Source: Cyclobacterium xiamenense
Lineage (GTDB): Bacteria; Bacteroidota; Bacteroidia; Cytophagales; Cyclobacteriaceae
Length of the DNA: 64,000 nucleotides
Assembly (NCBI RefSeq): GCF_009467825.1
Contig: NZ_WIOK01000022.1
Span: 29,182 to 93,181 of the forward strand
Direction: 5' to 3'
Numbering within the stretch: position 1 is the stretch's first letter; every line of letters starts with the position of its first letter. Shown here in pieces: positions 43,080-51,379 of this stretch. Position numbers and translations under genes: made by a program. Under the pieces are notes generated by a model. That model saw only the letters and a list, made by a program, of their open reading frames with translations. It searched no databases and was not told the origin of the DNA.

Positions 43080-43430
43080 TCAGGTATCCTGACTACAGTC
43101 GATTTCTTGAATCTGTATCTCTGCATCTTCGACCGCGTTTTGCCATTCCAGCCTGTTTTGGCCAGTAAGGGCTGAGCAGTTTCCATAGGGACGCAACGCT
43201 TCCAAATAGTCTTCTGCGGCAGATCGGAAGTTTTCACAGGTAGTTGGACCCGGGTTTTGCGCCTGAGCAGTGGCCGCCTGAGACAGTGCATTTAGTTCAT
43301 CCTGTAATTCTGTCGACCATTGTACGGAGCAGGCTGCCACATCGCCATCCTCTCCCGATGAACAACCAACGTTTAGAAATAAAAAAAGCATTAGTGAACT
43401 TGTAGTAAGATGTTTTTTTACTAATAGCAT
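43080..43430 (-). CDS. Small cysteine-containing lipoprotein, unknown function
   Basis: A 116-aa predicted lipoprotein. After a basic start and hydrophobic stretch the lipobox NVGC gives the acylated Cys at residue 23. The mature part is acidic, rich in A, Q and E, with four further Cys (CSVQW, TCENF, GNCSAL, DCSQDT) that could form two disulfides in the periplasm. I do not recognise the family. It faces the LytTR gene across a 299-bp divergent region holding a LytTR-like repeat, so it may be a target of that regulator. Confidence 0.7.
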   Translation of the reverse strand: MLLVKKHLTTSSLMLFLFLNVGCSSGEDGDVAACSVQWSTELQDELNALSQAATAQAQNPGPTTCENFRSAAEDYLEALRPYGNCSALTGQNRLEWQNAVEDAEIQIQEIDCSQDT

Positions 43431-43531
43431 ACTATTTTCTTTTACTAATTTGGTTTATCAAATTTCAAGGTAAAGATTAGTTTTTGGAAAGAAAAATAAA
43501 CAGCCAAATAATGGTAATGATAGGCTAAATT

Positions 43532-43559
43532 TCATACGTGAAAATAATATATCATACGT
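43532..43559. promoter_or_regulatory. Direct repeat TCATACGT x2, candidate LytTR operator
   Basis: Two identical 8-bp units (43532-43539 and 43552-43559) are separated by 12 bp. LytTR-domain proteins typically bind two short direct repeats separated by about 12-13 bp. The site lies in the divergent region between the small lipoprotein (start 43430) and the LytTR gene (start 43730), so it could serve either or both. Confidence 0.45.
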
Positions 43560-43729
43560 AAAGGCTATAGTAGATGGGAAACTTTACCTTGGAGCAAAGA
43601 GGAAATAAATTTGGGGCGACATTACTCCCGACTCACGATACTTGGTCCTCCAAGAATATTTTGGTCAGATACAAACATTTATTTGGTTACCGTGTTACCT
43701 AATTGACAAATCTAAGCTTATTACTCAAG

Positions 43730-44149
43730 ATGGGACTCAAAGAAAATGTACAGGAAATAATGGAAGACGTGGCCGGCGATGCGGTCGACATTTCATTTGA
43801 CACGAAAGAAATTTTGATAAAAGATGCCATATTTATTCGTGATAAGGGCTGTCTGACCAAAGTCGCCTACACGGATATTGTCTACCTCAAAGGAGATGGG
43901 AATTATACGACGTTAATCACTCGAGAGAAAAGTTATTCCCTGCGAAATATCTTAAAAGAGTTTGAAGAGATGTTGCCTACCCGCCAGTTTCTGAGAATTC
44001 ACAAATCTTACATTGTAAACCTGAACGATATCAAGACGATTTCTCCGAAAGAGGTCACGGTTTTGAACGAGAAGGTCCCTGTAGGAAGAACCTATTACCA
44101 AACCCTTATCAACGGGATACAGAAGTTGGGTAGTAATGGTTTTGATTGA
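43730..44149 (+). CDS. Stand-alone LytTR-domain DNA-binding protein
   Basis: A 139-aa regulator (ATG at 43730; an upstream TTG at 43703 is less likely). Residues about 35-135 form the LytTR domain: IFIRDKGCLTKVAYTDIVYLKGDGNYTTLIT, then YSLRNILKEFEEMLPTRQFLRIHKSYIVNL and a closing VPVGRTYYQTL. There is no receiver domain in the 34 residues before it, so it is not a usual two-component response regulator. It might respond to a ligand, to levels alone or through another partner. No histidine kinase or membrane anti-activator lies beside it. It is convergent with queA, 3 bp apart. Confidence 0.92.
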   Translation: MGLKENVQEIMEDVAGDAVDISFDTKEILIKDAIFIRDKGCLTKVAYTDIVYLKGDGNYTTLITREKSYSLRNILKEFEEMLPTRQFLRIHKSYIVNLNDIKTISPKEVTVLNEKVPVGRTYYQTLINGIQKLGSNGFD

Positions 44150-44152
44150 AAA

Positions 44153-45373
44153 TCAACCGATAATTTTTTGATTCCAGAGAAGACTGCTATCACCGTAGCT
44201 GAGAAATCGGTACCGTTTAGCCAAAGCTTCCTCGTAGATTTTTCGCCATTGTTGATTGGTGAATGCGGCAATCAGTAAAATAAGGGTAGAGGCGGGTTGG
44301 TGAAAGTTGGTGATTAGCCCATTGCATACGCGAAAACGGTAGCCCGGAAAAATAAAGATTTCCGTTGCACCAACCAGGTATTGCGTGTCGGTACGTTCCA
44401 TCAGGTTTTTAACAGCTTCAAAGCTTTGTTCCCGCGTGAATGTGGTTTTGGAGCCTGCATAGGGCTCCAATTTTTCGACGAAGAATTCGGCATTGGGATT
44501 TGAAAGCAGCTTTACACCGTACCAATACAAACTTTCCAGTGATCGCATGGAGGTCGTTCCAACAGCGACGATATTGCCGGTTGCCTGGCACAATTTGGAT
44601 ACAGCCTCTTTTGAAAAAACCATTTGTTCCCGGTGCATGGGGTGTTCGGTAATGGTGTCGTGTTTGATGGGGAGAAAGGTGCCTGCGCCAACGTGCAAGG
44701 TCAGGTAATGCAGGGGAATGCCTTTTTCACGGATTTCCTCCAGCGTCTGCTCCGTGAAGTGCAATCCTGCTGTAGGAGCTGCTACTGCTCCATTTATTTT
44801 TGAATACACGGTTTGGTAGCGCAACTTATCGGCCTCTTCCGCTTTTCGGTTTAGATATGGCGGTAGAGGGACTTCGCCTGCCGCCTCGACCAGCGCTGCA
44901 AACGACACCTCTGCTGGATCCCAGCTAAACGCCACTTCTTTCGTCTCTCTGGAAAGCAAACGGGCACGCAACCGGTAGTTTTCGCCCTCTAGGTGAATTT
45001 CGTTTTCTAGTTCTTCCCCAGCCTTCCATCGCTTCAGGTTGCCTATCATGCATTTCCAGGTGACGGGTCCCTGACTTTGCATGCTTTGCTGGATAAGGGT
45101 AGAAGGAGCTACCGGGTTCAATAAAAATAGTTCGATTGCCGCACCGGTAGCTTTTCGGAAGTGCATTCTTGCTGGAATAACCCGTGTATCGTTAAACACC
45201 AAATGACTGTTTTGCGGCAGTAGCTTCGGGAGATCCGAAAACTTGAAATGCTCAACAGCACCGTTTTCGAAATGGAGTAGTTTGGAAGCGTCTCGTTTTT
45301 CCAAAGGAAATTTGGCAATAGAATCTTCAGGTAACTCGTAATGGTACTCGTTTAGTTGAGGCGTGTTTTCCAT
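44153..45373 (-). CDS. queA: S-adenosylmethionine:tRNA ribosyltransferase-isomerase
   Basis: A 406-aa enzyme that transfers and isomerises the ribosyl of SAM onto 7-aminomethyl-7-deazaguanine in tRNA to give epoxyqueuosine. The ATG at 45373 (MENTPQLNEYHYELPEDSIAK) matches the family start; the longer open frame runs into menC and is rejected. YELPEDSIAKFPLEKRDASKLL, HLVFNDTRVIPAR, APTAGLHFTEQTLEEI, HVGAGTFLPIK and NFHQPASTLILL are all QueA blocks. The chain is about 50 residues longer than E. coli QueA, as is common in Bacteroidetes. A TATATTTG element is placed 39-46 bp upstream. Confidence 0.96.
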   Translation of the reverse strand: MENTPQLNEYHYELPEDSIAKFPLEKRDASKLLHFENGAVEHFKFSDLPKLLPQNSHLVFNDTRVIPARMHFRKATGAAIELFLLNPVAPSTLIQQSMQSQGPVTWKCMIGNLKRWKAGEELENEIHLEGENYRLRARLLSRETKEVAFSWDPAEVSFAALVEAAGEVPLPPYLNRKAEEADKLRYQTVYSKINGAVAAPTAGLHFTEQTLEEIREKGIPLHYLTLHVGAGTFLPIKHDTITEHPMHREQMVFSKEAVSKLCQATGNIVAVGTTSMRSLESLYWYGVKLLSNPNAEFFVEKLEPYAGSKTTFTREQSFEAVKNLMERTDTQYLVGATEIFIFPGYRFRVCNGLITNFHQPASTLILLIAAFTNQQWRKIYEEALAKRYRFLSYGDSSLLWNQKIIG

Positions 45374-45411
45374 GCGTTTTTTCAGGCAATTCAGGTCATG
45401 CAAATTTGCAG

Positions 45412-45419
45412 CAAATATA
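45412..45419 (-). promoter_or_regulatory. Bacteroidetes -7 promoter element for queA (TATATTTG)
   Basis: On the minus strand TATATTTG matches TAnnTTTG exactly, 39-46 bp before the queA ATG, leaving a leader of roughly 30 nt. No clear TTTG box is at the usual distance. Confidence 0.4.
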
Positions 45420-45559
45420 CTATTTTTTGGTTCAAAATGATTTGGCTCGGAGTTCTTCCCAAGCCTGCGGTCACTCCTTCCGGTGGATGTTTTTATAGGC
45501 AAAAGCGTGTTCGGATATAAAAGAAAATACGCATATTTGACGGGAACAAAAACGAGCGA

Positions 45560-46666
45560 ATGGTAGAAGGTTTTAAAATACACGTGACAATTCAGCCGTA
45601 CACCCTGGTTTTTACCTTTGATGCCGGAACCAGCAGGGGGGTATTGCGCCAAAAGCAAACCTTTATCCTTCGGGCGGAGTCTTCGGCTTTTCCAGGCCTT
45701 ACAGGATTGGGAGAGGCGGGACCGTTGAAAGGCCTGAGTCCGGATGACCGCCCCGATTTTCTGCAAAAAGCCAGGGAAATTTTGGAGGGAATAAGTGATG
45801 TATCGTTCCCGTTTGACCCCGAAAAAATCCTTCAAAACCTATGCGCAATGCCCTTTGAGGAATTTCCAAGTTTGCGGTTTGGTCTGGAAACGGCCATACT
45901 GGACCTGTTTCACGGAGGCAAACGAAAACTGCTTTCCAATCCTTTTTATGACCGGGGCACGCCCATTCCCATCAATGGGTTGATCTGGATGGGGGATCGG
46001 GCGTTTATGAAAAACCAAATCGAACAAAAGCTCCTTGAGGGATACAATTGTATCAAGATGAAAATCGGAGCCATTGATTTTGAACTGGAATTGGCCTTGT
46101 TGGAGGAAATTCGAACGAAGTATTCCGAAGAAGAAATTTCCTTGCGAGTCGATGCAAACGGTGCTTTTGGTAAGGAGGAGGCCATGCATAAGCTGGAACG
46201 GCTGGGGAAATTAGGCATTCACAGCATCGAACAACCCATTGCGCCGGGCAATCCGGAAGCGATGGAGAAAATCTGCAGCGAATCTCCGGTACCCGTTGCC
46301 TTGGATGAGGAGTTGATTGGCATAGTTGACCCGAATCGGAAGAAAGCGCTGTTGGACCGGGTAAGACCAGCCTACCTGATACTGAAGCCCACACTACTGG
46401 GTGGCATGCTGGCTACAAAGGAGTGGATTCAATTAGCCGAACAGGCAGGCATCGGATGGTGGATGACTTCTGCGTTGGAAAGTAATATTGGTCTCAATGC
46501 CGTTGCTCAGTTTACGTCTTCGTTGCAGCCAAAACTTCCGCAGGGACTGGGAACCGGCACCTTGTACCGAAACAATTTCCCCTCTCCGCTGCGCATCGCG
46601 TCTGGTAAGCTGCATTACGAGTCCCGACAGGCCTGGGAGTTGCCCGAATGGCTGGGAGCGGATTAA
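45560..46666 (+). CDS. menC: o-Succinylbenzoate synthase-type enolase superfamily enzyme
   Basis: A 368-aa muconate-cycloisomerase-subgroup enzyme. The catalytic frame is complete: KMK with Lys166/Lys168, metal ligands Asp198 (RVDANG), Glu224 (IEQP) and Asp249 (ALDEE), and Lys276 in LILKPTLLGG. The PINGLIWMG segment at 137-145 is what I recall from Bacteroidetes o-succinylbenzoate synthases of menaquinone synthesis. A dipeptide epimerase is the main alternative and would need the same residues. No other men gene is near. It is divergent from queA with 186 bp between them. Confidence 0.82.
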   Translation: MVEGFKIHVTIQPYTLVFTFDAGTSRGVLRQKQTFILRAESSAFPGLTGLGEAGPLKGLSPDDRPDFLQKAREILEGISDVSFPFDPEKILQNLCAMPFEEFPSLRFGLETAILDLFHGGKRKLLSNPFYDRGTPIPINGLIWMGDRAFMKNQIEQKLLEGYNCIKMKIGAIDFELELALLEEIRTKYSEEEISLRVDANGAFGKEEAMHKLERLGKLGIHSIEQPIAPGNPEAMEKICSESPVPVALDEELIGIVDPNRKKALLDRVRPAYLILKPTLLGGMLATKEWIQLAEQAGIGWWMTSALESNIGLNAVAQFTSSLQPKLPQGLGTGTLYRNNFPSPLRIASGKLHYESRQAWELPEWLGAD

Positions 46667-46769
46667 GTTGCGTTGAGTACCGGGCTTTTTACCAGATAGC
46701 TGGATATAAGAAAACGATGAAACCCATGCCAAATAACAACCGATTTCAGAACCCTTTATTGACTACTGT

Positions 46770-48194
46770 ATGAAAGTGGATGCATCTTTACCCTACATTG
46801 TATCCCTGTCGCTAATCGCTGCAGTCGGCGGGTTTTTATTTGGGTACGACACGGCGGTAATTTCCGGGACCATTGGGCAGGTTAGCGCTAAGTTTGACTT
46901 GGATGCCCTGGCCCAGGGCTGGTACGTGGGATGCGCCCTGCTAGGATCCATTTTGGGAGTGTCCGTAGCGGGCCGTTTGGCCGATCTAGTGGGTAGAAAA
47001 AATGTAATGGTTCTTTCGGCCCTGCTCTTTGCGGTATCGGCATTGGGATGTGCGGTGACGGAAAGCTTTTTTTCCCTGGTGAATTACCGGATTATTGGTG
47101 GGGCAGGCATCGGCATGGTGTCGATTGTTTCACCCATGTACATCTCTGAGGTAGCGCCTGCTGGCATACGCGGGAGTCTGGTTTCCCTGTATCAGCTGGC
47201 AATCACCGTCGGTTTTCTGGCTGCTTATTTGGTAAATTATCAGCTCTTAGACTGGGCTGCGTCGGGCGTCTTTCGAGCGTCGGAGTCCTGGCATTTGTAT
47301 TTTCACGCAGAAGTGTGGCGAGGCATGCTGGGGATGGAGTTGGTTCCTTCCTTGTTTTTTTTAGCGGTCTTGTTTTTGATTCCGGAAAGTCCCAGGTGGT
47401 TGGTCATACGGGACCGCTTGTCTCAGGCGGAACGCGTTTTTGGCAACTTGTATCCGGAGGATCGGATCGCAAAACAGAAAATTTCAGAAGTTCAGCAACA
47501 AGCGGCCAAAACCACTGAAACCAACCTTGGCTTACTAAAAAATCCGAAGATCCTTCGACCGGTCCTGTATGGAATGGGCATTGCTGTTTTGGGCCAGTTT
47601 ATGGGGGTAAACGCGGTATTGTATTACGGCCCCGGGATTTTCGAACAAGCAGGTCTTTCGGATGGGGATGCGTTGTTTTACCAGGTGATGGTTGGATTGG
47701 TGAATGTTTTGACCACGATTTTGGCCCTGGTAATTATCGATCGCGTCGGAAGAAAGAAACTAGTCTATTTTGGCGTTAGTGGCATGATTATCAGCCTTTT
47801 TTTAATCAGTTTTTACTTTCAGTTTGGCGCCTCATGGGGTTGGTCCTCCATGTTCTTGTTGGTGCTGTTTCTGGTCTATATTTTCAGCACGGCGATCAGT
47901 ATTTCCGCCGTAATATTTGTCTTGCTCTCCGAGATGTACCCCAACAAAATTCGCGGGTTGGCCATGTCGATAGCCGGTTTTTCCCTTTGGGTGGGGACTT
48001 ACCTGGTAGGGCAACTTACGCCTTGGTTTTTGGAAAACCTGGGGCCTTCCGGAACCTTTCTCTTCTTTGCCCTCATGTGTTTTCCGTACCTTTACATCAT
48101 TTGGCGAAAGATTCCCGAAACTGCAGGCATGAGTTTGGAGGACATCGAATCGTATTGGCTGGGTGAGAAAAACGAAAAAACAAATGCTTCATGA
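46770..48194 (+). CDS. MFS sugar porter (SP family, XylE/GLUT-like)
   Basis: A 474-aa inner-membrane sugar transporter with 12 predicted helices. FGYDTAVISG in helix 1, GRLADLVGRKNVM after helix 2, the corresponding DRVGRKKL after helix 8, PESPRWL after helix 6 and QFMGVNAVLYYGPGIFEQAG in helix 7 are sugar-porter signatures and fit proton-coupled hexose or pentose uptake. A roughly 40-residue insertion between helices 5 and 6 (about 160-185) is common in Bacteroidetes members. It precedes the AGE-family epimerase, and the two probably serve one sugar pathway despite a 254-bp gap with repeats. Confidence 0.93.
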   Translation: MKVDASLPYIVSLSLIAAVGGFLFGYDTAVISGTIGQVSAKFDLDALAQGWYVGCALLGSILGVSVAGRLADLVGRKNVMVLSALLFAVSALGCAVTESFFSLVNYRIIGGAGIGMVSIVSPMYISEVAPAGIRGSLVSLYQLAITVGFLAAYLVNYQLLDWAASGVFRASESWHLYFHAEVWRGMLGMELVPSLFFLAVLFLIPESPRWLVIRDRLSQAERVFGNLYPEDRIAKQKISEVQQQAAKTTETNLGLLKNPKILRPVLYGMGIAVLGQFMGVNAVLYYGPGIFEQAGLSDGDALFYQVMVGLVNVLTTILALVIIDRVGRKKLVYFGVSGMIISLFLISFYFQFGASWGWSSMFLLVLFLVYIFSTAISISAVIFVLLSEMYPNKIRGLAMSIAGFSLWVGTYLVGQLTPWFLENLGPSGTFLFFALMCFPYLYIIWRKIPETAGMSLEDIESYWLGEKNEKTNAS

Positions 48195-48448
48195 AATCGA
48201 GCCGGACGACAACGTCACACACCGGAATGATTATAAATCATGCGAGATCCTCCCGATGTGATCGGGACAGGCTATCCCGACTTGCGGTGCGGGACAAGTT
48301 ATGACCGCTAAAAGAAAATTATAAACAGATGAAATCAAGCATGACGCAAGCGACCCACGGAGGGATGATTATAATTCAAGCGAAGATTCCCCGTCCGACT
48401 GGCGTCATCCGGGCGGGCATGTGGCCTTAGAGAACAAATTACAAACAC
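48191..48448 (+). repeat. Two tandem imperfect repeats with GC-rich hairpins
   Basis: Segments starting at 48191 (138 bp) and 48329 (120 bp) align: both begin ATGAAATC-A/G-AGC, share ATGATTATAA-A/T-TCA-A/T-GCGA about 45 bp in, and end in an AAATTATAAACAG-like run. A third ATGAAA, the start of the AGE-family gene at 48449, follows the second end run. The first unit holds a perfect hairpin TCCCGAT-GTG-ATCGGGA (48251-48267) and TCCCG/CGGGA at 48275-48294. No coding potential is seen. Confidence 0.6.
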
Positions 48449-49606
48449 ATGAAACACTATTTGGAAGCGTACAGGAATGAATTACTTGGCAGCGTGATTC
48501 CATTTTGGATGGAACGCAGTCCGGATTCCGTCCACGGTGGGTATTTTACTTGTTTGGATCAAAAGGGACAGGTATACGATACCGATAAGTTTGTGTGGCT
48601 ACAAGCACGGCAGGTCTGGATGTTTTCCATGCTTTACGCCAACGTAGAACCCAATCCGGCATGGTTGCGCATGGCCAAAGACGGGGCATCCTTTCTTGAG
48701 AAACACGGAAGGGATGCCAGCGGCGATTTTTATTTTTCATTGACCCAGACAGGCGCACCGTTGGTCCAACCTTACAATATTTTTTCGGACTGTTTTGCTG
48801 CAATGGCCTTTTCGGCACTTTACAAAGTGGATCCGCAAACAGCCTATAGGCAACTGTCCACCGATACGTTTCACCGGATTCTCAGCCGAAGGAACAATCC
48901 AAAGGGAACCTATTCCAAGGCCGTGCCTGGTACCCGAAACTTGAAGAGTTTTGCCCTACCCATGATTCTAAGCAACCTGACGCTTGAAATGGAGCACCTG
49001 CTGGACCCGGGATTGGTAAAGGACCTGGTGCCAGGAGTGATTCACGAGGTCATGGAGGTTTTTCTCGATGCCGAATCGGGTCTGGTTTTGGAAAATGTTC
49101 AGGAAGACGGAAGTTTTTCGGATTGCTTTGAGGGACGTTTGACCAGTCCCGGGCATGCGATCGAAGCCATGTGGTTTATGTTGGATCTATCCTGTCGTTT
49201 CGATGACGAGGCCCTACGGGATCGAGCCATCGCGACCGGATTGAAAACCCTGGAATATGGCTGGGATACCACCTACGGCGGGATTTATTATTTTCTGGAC
49301 TGCAAAGGCCATCCTCCGGAAAAATTGGAGTGGAACCAGAAATTGTGGTGGGTGCATTTGGAAACACTGGTGTTTTTAGCCAAAGCGTACCAATTATCCG
49401 GAGATAAGGCCTGTTTGCACTGGTTTGAAAAAGTGCACGAGTACACCTGGACGCATTTTCGTGATCCGGACTATCCGGAGTGGTTTGGCTATCTTGACAG
49501 GTACGGGCGAGTCCAATTGTCCCTCAAGGGAGGGAAATGGAAAGGCTGTTTTCATGTACCCCGCGGCTTGTATCAGGTTTGGCAAACCCTGGAGCAACTA
49601 CCCTGA
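48449..49606 (+). CDS. N-acylglucosamine 2-epimerase (AGE) family sugar isomerase
   Basis: A 385-aa alpha/alpha-barrel enzyme. The family start (MERSPDSVHGGYFTCLDQKGQVYDTDKFVWLQARQVWMFS) includes the conserved Arg and Trp-Leu-Gln-Arg stretch, SPGHAIEAMWF near residue 230 holds one catalytic His, and KLWWVHLETLVFLAKAY near 290-306 the other. The end PRGLYQVWQ is usual. Members interconvert N-acyl-mannosamine/glucosamine, mannose/fructose/glucose or cellobiose epimers, so the exact sugar cannot be read. It precedes the FAD oxidoreductase by 35 bp and is likely co-transcribed. Confidence 0.92.
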   Translation: MKHYLEAYRNELLGSVIPFWMERSPDSVHGGYFTCLDQKGQVYDTDKFVWLQARQVWMFSMLYANVEPNPAWLRMAKDGASFLEKHGRDASGDFYFSLTQTGAPLVQPYNIFSDCFAAMAFSALYKVDPQTAYRQLSTDTFHRILSRRNNPKGTYSKAVPGTRNLKSFALPMILSNLTLEMEHLLDPGLVKDLVPGVIHEVMEVFLDAESGLVLENVQEDGSFSDCFEGRLTSPGHAIEAMWFMLDLSCRFDDEALRDRAIATGLKTLEYGWDTTYGGIYYFLDCKGHPPEKLEWNQKLWWVHLETLVFLAKAYQLSGDKACLHWFEKVHEYTWTHFRDPDYPEWFGYLDRYGRVQLSLKGGKWKGCFHVPRGLYQVWQTLEQLP

Positions 49607-49641
49607 CATTTAATTTATCCTTGAACATACACAGACATCCC

Positions 49642-51363
49642 ATGAAGAGAAGAGATTTTATCGGCAAAGTAGCCCTGGGTACCGGTTCGGTTGCATCGGT
49701 ACTTGCGCTACCTGTTTCTGCAGCAAGCAGAACCAGGGAAGTAACGATACAGGAAAATGGATCTACCTACGAAGCAGACCTGGTAATCGCCGGTGCAGGC
49801 CTAGGGGGTTGTGCGGCAGCGCTTGCCGCTTTACGAAACGGACTATCGGTGGTGATGACAGAAGAAACCGATTGGTTGGGAGGGCAGCTTTCCCAGCAGG
49901 GGGTGCCCCCGGACGAACACCAATGGATCGAAACCCATGGAGCCCCCGAGCTATACCGGCTTTTTCGGGACAATATCCGCGCCTATTACAAACGACATTA
50001 TCCGCTGACTGCAGAAGCAGCTGCCAACGAACGGCTTAATCCGGGGAACGGATCCGTGTCCCGGCTATGTCACGAGCCCAAAGTCGCCCATCGGGTGTTG
50101 GAAGAAATGTTTGCTCCCTACGAAAGTGCCCGAAAGATCCTCATTTTAAAAGAAACAAAGGTTGCATCGGCCACTGTTAGGGAGAATCGCGTGCAGGACT
50201 TGGTGTTGGAAGACACTCGAACTGGAAATCGAGCGCTGGCCAAAGGGAGCTATTTTGTAGACGCTACCGAACTTGGCGAGCTACTGCCGTTGACGGGTAC
50301 AGAATACATCACGGGTAGCGAATCCAAATCGGATACCGGGGAATTGCATGCCGGGGACAGGCACCGGCCGGACAACAACCAGGCCTTTACCGTATGCTTT
50401 GCCATGGACTACGTAAAAGGCGAAGACTGGACCATTCCCAAGCCCGAGGATTATGCCTTTTGGCGGGATTTCACCCCGGAGATGCGTCCTCCCTGGGCAG
50501 GAAAAATGTTGGAACTGAACTACAGCAATCCACGCAACCTGCAGCCCAAGGAATTGGGATTTCACCCGGAAGGACATCCAACCGGAGATAGCCTGAATCT
50601 GATGCTCTACCGAAGGATCTTACACCAGGCAAATTTTAAACCCGGCTTTTACCAGGGAGACGCCACCATTGTCAATTGGCCGCAGAACGATTACGTTTCC
50701 GGAAACATTGTGGATGTAAGCGAAGCTGATTTTCACCGGCATGTCAATGCGGGAAAGCAACAAAGCCTCTCCTTGCTTTATTGGCTGCAAACCGAGGCAC
50801 CCCGGCCAGATGGGGGTAAAGGCTGGCCAGGATTGCGTCTGCGAAACGACCTGATGGGCACTGCCGATGGATTGGCAAAATATCCGTACGTCAGAGAATC
50901 CAGGCGGATCAAGGCACTATTTACGGTTTTGGAAGAGCATGTAGGTGCAGAACAGCGCGCTCAGGTTTCCGGACTGAAAGGAGAGGAGCTTGCCGCTGCG
51001 GAATTTTACGATAGTGTGGGTATTGGGTATTACCATATTGATTTGCATCCGAGCTCAGGTGGGGATAATTACATTGATTTCGGGTCCCTGCCCTTCCAAA
51101 TTCCACTCGGATCCTTACTGCCCCGAAAAATGGAAAACCTGATTCCCGCAAATAAGAATATTGGCACCACGCATATCACCAATGGTTGCTTCCGTTTGCA
51201 TCCGGTAGAATGGAGTATTGGCGAAGCAGTGGGTATGTTGGTCCCCTTCGCGCTGGAAAAAGGGGTACCCCCACGTACGGTACGCGAAGACCGCTCGCTG
51301 TTACACGCATTTCAAGACTTTATCCGGTCTCAAGGAATAGAGACACGTTGGCCAGCAAAGTGA
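49642..51363 (+). CDS. Tat-exported FAD-dependent oxidoreductase (FAD_oxidored, PF12831-like)
   Basis: A 573-aa flavoprotein. The ATG at 49642 begins a twin-arginine signal (KRRDFIGKVALGTGSVASVLALP), so it is exported with its cofactor. The FAD loop is ADLVIAGAGLGGCAAALAALRNG at about 45-67, and the block ETDWLGGQLSQQGV(P)PDEH is the family signature. SYFVDATELGELLPLTG and the C-terminal ANKNIGTTHITNGCFRLHPVEWSIGEAVGML, which closes the FAD site, are also seen. Substrates are unknown but homologues cluster with glycan-use genes. It follows the AGE epimerase in the same direction. Confidence 0.9.
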   Translation: MKRRDFIGKVALGTGSVASVLALPVSAASRTREVTIQENGSTYEADLVIAGAGLGGCAAALAALRNGLSVVMTEETDWLGGQLSQQGVPPDEHQWIETHGAPELYRLFRDNIRAYYKRHYPLTAEAAANERLNPGNGSVSRLCHEPKVAHRVLEEMFAPYESARKILILKETKVASATVRENRVQDLVLEDTRTGNRALAKGSYFVDATELGELLPLTGTEYITGSESKSDTGELHAGDRHRPDNNQAFTVCFAMDYVKGEDWTIPKPEDYAFWRDFTPEMRPPWAGKMLELNYSNPRNLQPKELGFHPEGHPTGDSLNLMLYRRILHQANFKPGFYQGDATIVNWPQNDYVSGNIVDVSEADFHRHVNAGKQQSLSLLYWLQTEAPRPDGGKGWPGLRLRNDLMGTADGLAKYPYVRESRRIKALFTVLEEHVGAEQRAQVSGLKGEELAAAEFYDSVGIGYYHIDLHPSSGGDNYIDFGSLPFQIPLGSLLPRKMENLIPANKNIGTTHITNGCFRLHPVEWSIGEAVGMLVPFALEKGVPPRTVREDRSLLHAFQDFIRSQGIETRWPAK

Positions 51364-51379
51364 TGGTCAGGAGGTTTCT

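Noticed and set aside
45374..45835. N-terminal extension of queA by about 150 residues
   Set aside because: It would overlap the start of menC on the other strand and contains non-family sequence; the ATG at 45373 fits QueA.
48195..48448. Open reading from ATG at 48191 or 48329 as small genes
   Set aside because: Frames are short, and the similarity between units lies at the DNA level, with hairpins rather than conserved codons.
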